From: a virus
Length of the DNA stretch: 64,000 nucleotides
Strand: one strand, 5' to 3'
IMG/VR virus record: IMGVR_UViG_3300042988_001309
Location: 1-64,000 of that record
Shown: piece after piece, positions 50,901-55,666 of the stretch
How positions within the stretch are numbered: the first letter of the stretch is position 1
Layout: every line of letters starts with the position of its first letter
The notes under the pieces: model-generated
Database searches by the model: none
What the model was told of the DNA's origin: nothing
The model's input: only the letters and a program-made list of their open reading frames with translations
Position numbers and translations under genes: made by a program

Positions 50901-51485
50901 GGCGGTGAGCAATGGGGCGACGTGATCCCCGACCACCCGGCCGACCAGTACCGCACCGGCATCTGGCGTGGTGGCAACTCGGGGATGTCGGCCTACGGCG
51001 CTGGCGTCTACATGGCCATCGGCGTGCAGACGGGAGCCGCGGCCGTTGCCGACATGGCGAGCCGGGTGTCGACGGCTCGGACCTATTCGGGGAGTTCCAA
51101 CACCTACAACTTCTCGACGCCCACCGCGGCGGCAACGGCGGCGGCCGACTACAAGGCCCGCAACCCGCACGCCTCGGTGACGGTGAGGGGGCTCCGGGTC
51201 GAGGTCAGCGACCAGCGCGTCATCCGGGGCACGATCAAGCGTGACGCCCGCCTGGTCCCCGGCGGTCAGGACCAAGCCGAGGTGCTCGGCAAACAGCTCC
51301 AGGCCATGTTGCGCAAGGACCCCCGCTACAAGGACAACGACGCCCTCATCTCCGCTGTCGGCAACCCCGGCATCGCCGCCCCGCTGTATGGCTACGACGG
51401 CTACAAGGCCAACGACGGCGCCGACTACTTCGTGCTCCACAACCGTGGGGCGATCCGCATCGTCGACAACGACATTAAGGTTTGA
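44943..51485 (+). CDS. Giant virion-associated protein with tag element and C-terminal ADP-ribosyltransferase-like domain
   Basis: 2,180 residues from ATG 44943. Tag copy 3 (21-62) follows a 20-residue head. A Pro/Ala-rich linker (~70-175) comes next, then two related ~90-residue helical repeats (~190-290, ~350-440, sharing T-YG-D-PE and the SVA-FHD/KLHGD ends). A very long helical middle part (~500-1990) has no known motif. The C-terminus (~2000-2180) has R2009 (GIWRGGNSG), SAYGAGVYMAIG (2016-2027) and YDGYKANDGADYFVLHNRGA, which resembles the NAD-binding core of ADP-ribosyltransferases, although the ExE motif is not clear. Size and shared tag suggest an internal or injected virion protein. 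No ribosome site or strong promoter is visible. Confidence 0.6.
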   Translation: MAFVWRWAPGEVKATVAGTANRFGNLGGSQINAAKLVSLVTRAAVPGRPGAAARATLTRFGYDAAGNPLSGQGPTVAQMAAAANVPGPNVPNAPSPSSPNAPGAPSTPNAPSAPSAPLPPPQPTAPNAPGPVSSSTPGPGAPSAAALPAMPSVPGSVAGANTVPVLDANGSPRPVMTVDKVDDFPTSNAIVDSSIILSDALTEVVTTMGGTYGDDTPENYTAVNAFVTEAAQTLVDLDLAANFDAGLGANHRPWPTADQLYTAVTRGYQAAWQSVAKLHGDTPSDQSTTDEVLTPGPGWHSPMTGRDYPGMPADVPLPDYFDNVTMGPEPTLPSGSPRPPLRLPDPNLPQRPTVIVNQDGRLFSLMASISSAFRTTYGKDSPERRIAIGAFLAETSQSATDFGFKPTGWGSFANGKSPTDEQLMVIADRGRRSAFQSVADFHDAQLAPAAVTERDDIYLPDRGEQTIKVNSLTDVVDDATLPYVEIPPSWGNGGPGAAKRPSDAELAWKFSLDYGAPGTVAQRLAYNTWAVWASKWRRNDPAKYRVLAMSTAEAQGIEENARFDMVTRVLAHPSTEAIAVPGSRSVQDTEHREWVELPAGAGAPDPRANPGKTYTAAGLRDGSDPYVPRPVGLARSGSAFDKLIDNPIDAEWMTSHGYPPDPVLLAVAQSAWADAVNERTFYAERRGYSVIPSINTIVLDAETDIARRLADAQWSRTQDPPVPINLGWGDGVKDDDYSVLTDPYLFGPNGRTGAKNLWDLNFDAWEKMGGDRSSVIARSTQLIADHKYAPDDVTPLLRTDFRRGSPAIDIPHDYLDAYLKTGGMDVARRDRSVLAQNDQFAMLSFTPDSAYAQWIAVDIAKRRVDGEATRHDDMIQARIDDATAQDLIAFAQGLAGVDVSDPTAPQYPAGRDTYIVALAAMGNQFDQLPKIISGNDIDAAKAAAVTAVKAASMAQLPGLEAALAFAKSGDPNDDYGWADLDAEYQAIKMAIGPAAARAYLAGGLSLVAQEGNTLAQPRDNARGVLARVLEARDAQTPLDPTLISALLAVNPELLPIQYRPVVRQPRVTLNLVGDPLPPVKVGLPIGGPDPASLMPSLDVTLPPPVALPAADADLSIPAGPDLTGTPPVQMLAEIEVGNRMAHANGEPRPWLMERAASALANAIEGYVWETWDGGPGSAHDQKFNTQQVDVPAGEAVIRLLSRDVTNFGMVTDVARQSATAEIVGKMVDSWNGDQYSFRYGSNKPPTGLSGPAMADVAINLVNKLLGDPGPDANPEPGRPNRGWVGRADSNMRMMMALAMVPKVRDDGTISGRGERLVFQALDTISKAQLNELGGRYDLTKLSMPSIDQLRGMKFFRPVAATYQRAVLNGDDPIAAVDALIDNIGPLNLAVTGSTSYDSPTQKLRFHDLMQQAGNGIVRAALPPHSSAPGTGANKWRFVMTGDLYVELGVDIGDPQATTIEFTMAWNAAMAKLDEYDKKYPGIKDSPEAFTSARLSGARKAMLNAAKKEWDALQNGSRKPLKLTDYSAVPRAKSPDPALDPQLAIIAPGSGPVVVPYWLDAKQLPNTKAYFDARGAAGDRGRKVAGREVSGALDARYANDPAGRADLDDLIGAVTVGLPGDKVGDVTLAAYSAAANPAAIHPLDAAYNAAAEMVMTYKLDRATADVNSQGDLPGLNDIESAISDDGNRAVISAIYRAQINANARPVVNTLVAAQTLVRHGQMNQSEYDSLVNVVQSTYRQRAMASSFAAARARIGAINTATYSGIAYDDPAVAHAMAKVAEFDIVADIPDESKVVATNAAIAVIAAADILNPGWEFDDDLKGQVWNAATDAANAAHELRSNGEPTSMVFNPDGALTFLGYGDRAPEQILDGTVHHVLARRSSHVMDVPVALDSHVNNGAYYVDDPLGVLADEALDETIKNMERGLPGSKLAANILRDDGGAVYDGLLQAIYLAQGYSVEPDIISESEWNLDVQSEFGFARGVGPADSGGEQWGDVIPDHPADQYRTGIWRGGNSGMSAYGAGVYMAIGVQTGAAAVADMASRVSTARTYSGSSNTYNFSTPTAAATAAADYKARNPHASVTVRGLRVEVSDQRVIRGTIKRDARLVPGGQDQAEVLGKQLQAMLRKDPRYKDNDALISAVGNPGIAAPLYGYDGYKANDGADYFVLHNRGAIRIVDNDIKV
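45003..45128 (+). repeat. Tag element copy 3 (in giant protein 44943)
   Basis: Encodes residues 21-62 (NRFGNLGGSQINAAKLVSLV..., ending ATLTRFGYDA). It is right at the N-terminus, as expected for a targeting signal. Its 3' half is the same in DNA as copy 1. Confidence 0.8.
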
Positions 51486-51490
51486 GCCCC

Positions 51491-51886
51491 ATGATCGACG
51501 CACAGGCCCGCATCGCTTTCGGCCAGCGCCTCGACGAGGCCGCCAAGTGGCCGCCGCTGTGCTTCCACTTCGCCGGGTCGCCGTCATCGTTCATCGGCCC
51601 TCGGGTCAACCTCGACGAGGGGACCATGACCGAGGACCTCGCCGCCGAGGTGGAGGCCGCCGAGCTGTACGCCCAGACGTGGACGGGCACCTACGAACAG
51701 TTCCTCCACGACGTGTGGCGTCCGGCGTTCGACGAGTGGATGGACCTCAACGAGGCCGCCATCGAGGAACGGGCGCACGCCTACCGGCTCGCCGACGGCA
51801 AGCTCGACGACGAGGAGCGAGCGGCGCCGCTGGTGCGCCTCGATCGGCCGGGGCCCGTCATCGACCCCGACGACGAACTGTTCTGA
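51491..51886 (+). CDS. Hypothetical protein
   Basis: 131 residues from ATG 51491 (AAGG 10 nt upstream); a TTG at 51482 is in frame but overlaps the previous stop. Helical domain with many acidic residues (AAEVEAAELYAQTWTGTYEQ, then FLHDVWRPAFDEWMDLNEAA). Follows the giant protein and precedes a terminator. Role unknown; an accessory or protective partner of the giant protein is possible. Confidence 0.5.
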   Translation: MIDAQARIAFGQRLDEAAKWPPLCFHFAGSPSSFIGPRVNLDEGTMTEDLAAEVEAAELYAQTWTGTYEQFLHDVWRPAFDEWMDLNEAAIEERAHAYRLADGKLDDEERAAPLVRLDRPGPVIDPDDELF

Positions 51887-51893
51887 GACGCGC

Positions 51894-51936
51894 AACAGGC
51901 CGACTCCGAGAGGTGCGCGCTCCGGGTCGGCCTGTT
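51894..51936 (+). terminator. Hairpin terminator after gene 51491
   Basis: AACAGGCCGAC (51894-51904) pairs perfectly with GTCGGCCTGTT (51926-51936) over a 21-nt loop. It marks the end of the MuF/giant-protein transcript and separates it from the leftward tRNA. Confidence 0.65.
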
Positions 51937-51970
51937 ACTGGGCGGCCCCGGGGGGACGGGACACTGCCAG

Positions 51971-52046
51971 TGGCACCGACCGGATTTGAACCGGCGACCT
52001 CCTGGTTATGAGCCAGGCGAGCACATCCGAACTGCTCCACGGTGCG
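51971..52046 (-). tRNA. Initiator-like tRNA-Met (CAU)
   Basis: On the minus strand, 76 nt without an encoded CCA. The anticodon loop is CTCATAA on a CCTGG/CCAGG stem, and the T loop is TTCAAAT. The acceptor pairs GCACCG with CGGTGC at positions 2-7, while position 1 (C) faces C at 72, so the first pair is missing. The D arm has GGAGCAG with A11:U24. The unpaired 1:72 and A11:U24 are initiator identity features, and TGGAGCAGTTCGG matches the actinobacterial initiator as I remember it. The three G:C anticodon-stem pairs are only partly kept (UGG/CCA). An Ile-CAU tRNA is less likely. Confidence 0.8.
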
Positions 52047-52071
52047 GGGTGCATCATGCCACAGAGGTTCT

Positions 52072-52113
52072 GGTCAAGGTGACTTGACCTAGAGGGATAC
52101 CAGTCATTATGGT
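52072..52113 (+). promoter_or_regulatory. Leaderless promoter with both operator types
   Basis: TTGACC (52084-52089), an 18-bp spacer and TATGGT (52108-52113), then 6 nt to ATG 52120. There is no Shine-Dalgarno. GGTCAAGGTGACTTGACC (52072-52089) is the perfect form of the dispersed palindrome. ACCAGTCATTATGGT (52099-52113, one mismatch) overlaps the -10. Confidence 0.8.
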
Positions 52114-52119
52114 GACCTC

Positions 52120-52491
52120 ATGACCACTTCCCAGAACCTCACCCCAGACACCAAGGTCGAGATCATGTTGATCGACGACGGCTACTACGGGGCCGCCGAC
52201 GTGACGCTGGGCTCGCTCGATGCCTATCTGGACCTCCTCGCCATCAACGACCAACTCCTCCTCGCCCTCAACGACGGCCTCGGCCGCCATGAGTGGGTCC
52301 CGACCGAGCCGCTGGAGGCCCGCTCGGTGACCGTGGACGTGTGCATCAACGGCTGGGTCACCTGTGGCGGCAAGATCACCCTCGCCCGGGTCGTCGAGCT
52401 GGCCGCCGACCGCGGTGGCGCCGCCGATGCCCTCGCCGCCGCCGCTGCCGAGCTGCTCGACAGCCTCCCCGCTGAACGGCGCCAGTCATGA
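52120..52491 (+). CDS. Hypothetical protein from a leaderless transcript
   Basis: 123 residues. LTPDTKVEIMLIDDGYYGAA, then a helical end (AADRGGAADALAAAAAELLD). No motif is recognised. First gene of a coupled run (52-55 kb) between the giant protein gene and the ART polyprotein. Confidence 0.5.
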   Translation: MTTSQNLTPDTKVEIMLIDDGYYGAADVTLGSLDAYLDLLAINDQLLLALNDGLGRHEWVPTEPLEARSVTVDVCINGWVTCGGKITLARVVELAADRGGAADALAAAAAELLDSLPAERRQS

Positions 52492-53015
52492 AGTCCAAGG
52501 ACATCGAGGCCATCATCGGCCAGACCCGCATCATCCAGCCCCCCAACTCGACCTGGAAGCCGCCCACCATCGGGCGCATCCTCGGGGTCGGCTACGACGC
52601 CGGGAACGGCTGGACCCGCTACGAGCCGCGCAAGCGCCCCGGCGCTCGGGGCATCTTGGTCGAGGTGCCCGACACCGGCTTCCACATCCCGGCGGACGAG
52701 CGCAACGCGCGGAGCCTGGACGGCCGCACCCGCAAAGAGGTCGTGCCCCCCGCCCACGTTCTGGCCGTGGACCCCGACACGTTCTGGGCCGAGCTGGACG
52801 CCCAGACCGAGCGCCAGCGGGCTCAGATGGACGCCGACAAGCGCTACATCCAGGACCTCGACGACGCCATGGAGCCCATCGTCGTCGCGCTGGCCGGGCT
52901 CGACATCGTGGCCTCACCCCAGGGCTACAACTCGCGCCTGACCATTTACCTGGACGCCGACAAGGCTCGCACCCTCGCCGACATCATCGCCCGAGGTCTG
53001 GCGGCCCAGTCGTGA
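52488..53015 (+). CDS. Hypothetical protein
   Basis: 175 residues (ATGA overlap). IIGQTRIIQPPNSTWKPPTI, then a beta-rich N-terminal half with RYEPRKRPGARGILVEVPDT. The C-terminal half is a charged helix (ELDAQTERQRAQMDADKRYI) plus a small alpha/beta segment. No family is recognised. Confidence 0.5.
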   Translation: MKSKDIEAIIGQTRIIQPPNSTWKPPTIGRILGVGYDAGNGWTRYEPRKRPGARGILVEVPDTGFHIPADERNARSLDGRTRKEVVPPAHVLAVDPDTFWAELDAQTERQRAQMDADKRYIQDLDDAMEPIVVALAGLDIVASPQGYNSRLTIYLDADKARTLADIIARGLAAQS

Positions 53016-53260
53016 CCGAGGTGATCTCCGAGCTGGAGCGGGTCCGCAACCAGCGCAATATGTACCTGGAGATCGGCGAGCGGGCCATGCGCGAGCGTGA
53101 CGCCGCCCAGGCCGTCATCGCCGAGGTCCGCAAGCTCCACCGCCGCATCGACCGGGTCCACAACGACGAGCCCGAGTCGGTGTGCGCCGTGTGTCGCGAG
53201 GAGTGGCCGTGCGACACGATCGCCCTGCTGCCCCCGATCGAGGGCGACGACGATGAGTGA
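53012..53260 (+). CDS. Small coiled-coil zinc-site protein
   Basis: 82 residues from GTG 53012. A charged coiled coil (ELERVRNQRNMYLEIGERAM) is followed by VCAVCREEWPCDTI, a CxxC...C site. Overlaps the next gene by 8 nt. Confidence 0.5.
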   Translation: MTEVISELERVRNQRNMYLEIGERAMRERDAAQAVIAEVRKLHRRIDRVHNDEPESVCAVCREEWPCDTIALLPPIEGDDDE

Positions 53261-53543
53261 GACAAACGCCGACCACGTCCAGCGGGCTAGATCGGTTTAC
53301 GTTGCCGACTGCTGTCCCTCATGTGCGTCGGTTGAACACCTCGCCTCGATTGTGTCGGCTCCTGGGGTGGTGGACCTCGACCCCGCACACACCGCCGAGA
53401 TCCTGACGTGGCTAGTGGAACTAGGGCGTCTATCGATCGCCACCAAGTACACGACTGCGTGGGCGGCGTGGAGCAAGTTGTGGGATCACATCGACACCTG
53501 CCCGCCCCATGTGGCCGAAGCACTCAGGAAGGTGACGTCATGA
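53253..53543 (+). CDS. Hypothetical protein with CC..C site
   Basis: 96 residues from ATG 53253. VADCCPSCASVEHL and a later DTCPPH offer a possible metal site. The remainder is helical. Third codon positions are less GC-rich here (for example 53280-53320) than in the neighbours, which may mean recent acquisition. Confidence 0.5.
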   Translation: MSETNADHVQRARSVYVADCCPSCASVEHLASIVSAPGVVDLDPAHTAEILTWLVELGRLSIATKYTTAWAAWSKLWDHIDTCPPHVAEALRKVTS

Positions 53544-53698
53544 GCGCCTTCGATCAGTTCGTCGCCGAGGCGCAACGGTTCGCTGGGCTCAGCGAGCAGA
53601 GGATTCGCGCCATGTTCTACAGCGAGGCCGAGGTCTACGCCACGCTCGCGCTCGTCAACGCCACCCTGGCCGTGGCGCACAAGGACGAGGCGCCCTGA
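53540..53698 (+). CDS. Small helical protein
   Basis: 52 residues (ATGA overlap). FDQFVAEAQRFAGLSEQRIR, then SEAEVYATLALVNATLAVAH. No motif. The stop shares its last base with the next ATG. Confidence 0.45.
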   Translation: MSAFDQFVAEAQRFAGLSEQRIRAMFYSEAEVYATLALVNATLAVAHKDEAP

Positions 53699-53841
53699 TG
53701 GCCGACGACATCGAGTGGGAGTACGAGAAGGCGATCCGGCGGGCCGAGGCCACCCACGACTCCGACCGCGCCCTGGAGCTGTCAATCGGCCTTGCGCAGT
53801 ATCGAACGATGTTCAAACCGGGAGGACCAAGCGATGGCTGA
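53698..53841 (+). CDS. Very small helical protein
   Basis: 47 residues from ATG 53698 (DDIEWEYEKAIRRAEATHDS). It overlaps the next gene by 8 nt. Unknown function. Confidence 0.4.
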   Translation: MADDIEWEYEKAIRRAEATHDSDRALELSIGLAQYRTMFKPGGPSDG

Positions 53842-53968
53842 GTGTCGACCCATGCCCGCCAGGCAGACCTGGCTGTACGGCCCCGGCTATGTCCGGTTCC
53901 GGTCGCACGCCTATCACCGCCAGCTCAAGCGGGCGCGCACCTGGAAGATGCGCAGGAGGGCACGATGA
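53834..53968 (+). CDS. Very small basic protein
   Basis: 44 residues from ATG 53834 with GGGAGG 8 nt upstream. Strongly basic with aromatic residues (YGPGYVRFRSHAYHRQLKRA). A nucleic-acid-binding peptide is possible. It overlaps the next gene by 4 nt. Confidence 0.4.
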   Translation: MAECRPMPARQTWLYGPGYVRFRSHAYHRQLKRARTWKMRRRAR

Positions 53969-54216
53969 CCCACCGAGACGACCTTGAAGCCGTGTTACTC
54001 GCCCTACCGAGGGCAACAGCGAAACACTCAGCCGACGCGGTGATCGAGTTCTACCGCAACCCCGAGCGCCTCATGGCCCTGATCCGCGAGGTCCGCGGCC
54101 CGGTCGAGGAAGTGTTCTCGTCGGGGGTCAACCTCTGGTCGAGCAAGTTCTTCACCACCCACCTGCCCGATGACCGCGCCACATTGCTCGCCCGACGTTG
54201 GATGGAGGGGACATGA
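53965..54216 (+). CDS. Small hypothetical protein
   Basis: 83 residues; AGGAGG lies 6 nt before ATG 53965. Helical start (LEAVLLALPRATAKHSADAV), then LMALIREVRGPVEEVFSSGV and LWSSKFFTTHLPDDRATLLA. Its REVRGP-EE segment recalls the REVGGPFAELA stretch of the gene at 28073. No named family. Confidence 0.45.
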   Translation: MTHRDDLEAVLLALPRATAKHSADAVIEFYRNPERLMALIREVRGPVEEVFSSGVNLWSSKFFTTHLPDDRATLLARRWMEGT

Positions 54217-54416
54217 GCGACACGGAAGTCCAATACGGCCGCCGCCTCGACTGCGCCATGAACGGCTGCAACCCGCCACACGGCGACGACGGCACCACCT
54301 ACGCGTGGCCCGAGACCTGGGGCGAGCCCGATGTGACCGAGCCGCTCCCGATCAACAACCACGCCGCCGTGTGGGTGAAGCGGACCATCGTCATCAGTGA
54401 CTGGGAGGAAGCGTGA
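54213..54416 (+). CDS. Small hypothetical protein
   Basis: 67 residues (ATGA overlap). RRLDCAMNGCNPPHGDDGTT has a CxxxxC pair and a His. The rest is strand-rich. Unknown function. Confidence 0.45.
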   Translation: MSDTEVQYGRRLDCAMNGCNPPHGDDGTTYAWPETWGEPDVTEPLPINNHAAVWVKRTIVISDWEEA

Positions 54417-54847
54417 GCGCCGATCACCGCATCCATGTCACCGGCTGGGACGACGGCCCGGTGTACGAGCTGGAGTGCCTCCACGGCCCCGACGAGTTCG
54501 TCCCGTACTACGAGCGACCCTCCGGCCCGTGCCGGTGCATCGAGGACTTCCCACCGGGCTGCACGATGTGCCTGCCGGTCGAGAACGACGACGACCCGGA
54601 CCACTACGGCTGTGAGAACTACGGCGAGGCCAACACCCTCGGCCCAGAGTGCCAGACCAACCCCGGAGCGCCCGGCGAGTGCTGGCTGACCGACTTCTGG
54701 AACGAGCTGGGCACCGAGAACATCCACGGCGTCATGCACGGCCCCCCGCCGTGGGACATGGTCACCGAGGTCTCCGCCGACGAGTACCCCGAGATGGGTC
54801 AAGACCCCGAGCAGGCCAAGGCCCGCCTCGACACGGCTGCGTCGTGA
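54413..54847 (+). CDS. Hypothetical Cys-rich acidic protein
   Basis: 144 residues from GTG 54413. Cys residues in LECLHG, PCRCIED, GCTMC, GCENYG, ECQTN and ECWL could form two zinc sites or disulfides. No signal peptide is present. Strongly acidic. No family is recognised. Confidence 0.45.
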   Translation: MSADHRIHVTGWDDGPVYELECLHGPDEFVPYYERPSGPCRCIEDFPPGCTMCLPVENDDDPDHYGCENYGEANTLGPECQTNPGAPGECWLTDFWNELGTENIHGVMHGPPPWDMVTEVSADEYPEMGQDPEQAKARLDTAAS

Positions 54848-54903
54848 ACCTCTGCCCGTCATGGGTCGGCCCCTACATCACCCCGAGCGAAAGGAAAGTT
54901 GAC

Positions 54904-55326
54904 ATGACCGATGGAGCCCACCTGGGCCTCACTGCCGAGGCCTCCCTCGATGCCGTGCTGGGAAACGCGCGCCCGAAAGAGAACAGTGGGATGAACCCCG
55001 TGGAGATGCGCGACTACCTGATGAGCCAGAACCAGCCTGATGGCTACTCCGGCACCGCCGCCTACTGCGCGCGTCTCCTGCTGGAGGCGTTCCTCACCGA
55101 GCCCACACTGGCTCGCCTGCCCGGCGACGACGTGTGGGACCACTCCGATGGTTTCGAGAACCGCAAGCTCGTCACCAAGGGCCTGTGGAGCACGCTGAAA
55201 GAGCGGGGCTCGGAGATCGCCGAGCTGGACCTCACCGGCTTCATGTGGGGCTGGGCCGTCAATGCCGCCCGGTTCTGCGTCGAGCTGGAGCCCGTGGCGA
55301 ACCCGGCGATCATCACTGTCACCTGA
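54904..55326 (+). CDS. Hypothetical protein
   Basis: 140 residues from ATG 54904, which has a strong AAAGGAAAG ribosome site. A GTG at 54844 in the same frame overlaps the previous stop (GTGA) and is the alternative start. LDAVLGNARPKENSGMNPVE, then SGTAAYCARLLLEAFLTEPT and LDLTGFMWGWAVNAARFCVE. Helical alpha protein, unknown role. Confidence 0.45.
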   Translation: MTDGAHLGLTAEASLDAVLGNARPKENSGMNPVEMRDYLMSQNQPDGYSGTAAYCARLLLEAFLTEPTLARLPGDDVWDHSDGFENRKLVTKGLWSTLKERGSEIAELDLTGFMWGWAVNAARFCVELEPVANPAIITVT

Positions 55327-55374
55327 GCCCGCCCATCAGAGTCATCGAGGTTGACCTGGTGCGATGATGGCGTC

Positions 55375-55665
55375 ATGCGGATCACCCTCGGGGCAGGACT
55401 GGAAGTGAAGGCCGGACCGCAAGGCGGGGCCGACCGCAACCGTGGGGGCGCCGAGCAACTGCGCCGCTACTGGACGGTCGGGCCCGGCGCGGCCCGTATC
55501 CGCTGGGGCACTCCCGGCGACTGGACGCGCTGCGTCCGCCAGCTCACCGAGCACATGGGCCCTCGCGCCCGTGGCTACTGCCAGCTCCGTCATATCGAGG
55601 CCACCGGCGTCGGGACCGGCTCCAAGCTGAACCCCGGCCGCCGCAAGGGCCGCAAGCGCGCGTGA
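55375..55665 (+). CDS. Conserved small actinophage head-region protein
   Basis: 96 residues. The sequence AGPQGGADRNRGGAEQLRRY, then WGTPGDWTRCVRQLTEHMGP and RARGYCQLRHIEATGVGTGS matches a family I know from actinophage genomes next to capsid or protease genes (W-TPGDWTRC plus GYC..RH.E.TG). It is small and basic. Its function is not established, but the context here again is the head module. The predicted -10 (GATGAT, 55363-55368) sits 6 nt before ATG. Confidence 0.6.
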   Translation: MRITLGAGLEVKAGPQGGADRNRGGAEQLRRYWTVGPGAARIRWGTPGDWTRCVRQLTEHMGPRARGYCQLRHIEATGVGTGSKLNPGRRKGRKRA

Positions 55666-55666
55666 C

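Noticed and set aside
48228-51587. Minus-strand open frame of 1,119 codons opposite the giant protein
   Set aside because: Same type of shadow (Val/Gly/Asp/Arg-rich, no motifs); plus-strand GC3 pattern and tag support the forward gene.
51971-52046. Reading the tRNA as tRNA-Ile with a modified CAU anticodon
   Set aside because: A11:U24 and the unpaired 1:72 are initiator features and the D-arm sequence matches initiators; kept as a minor alternative.
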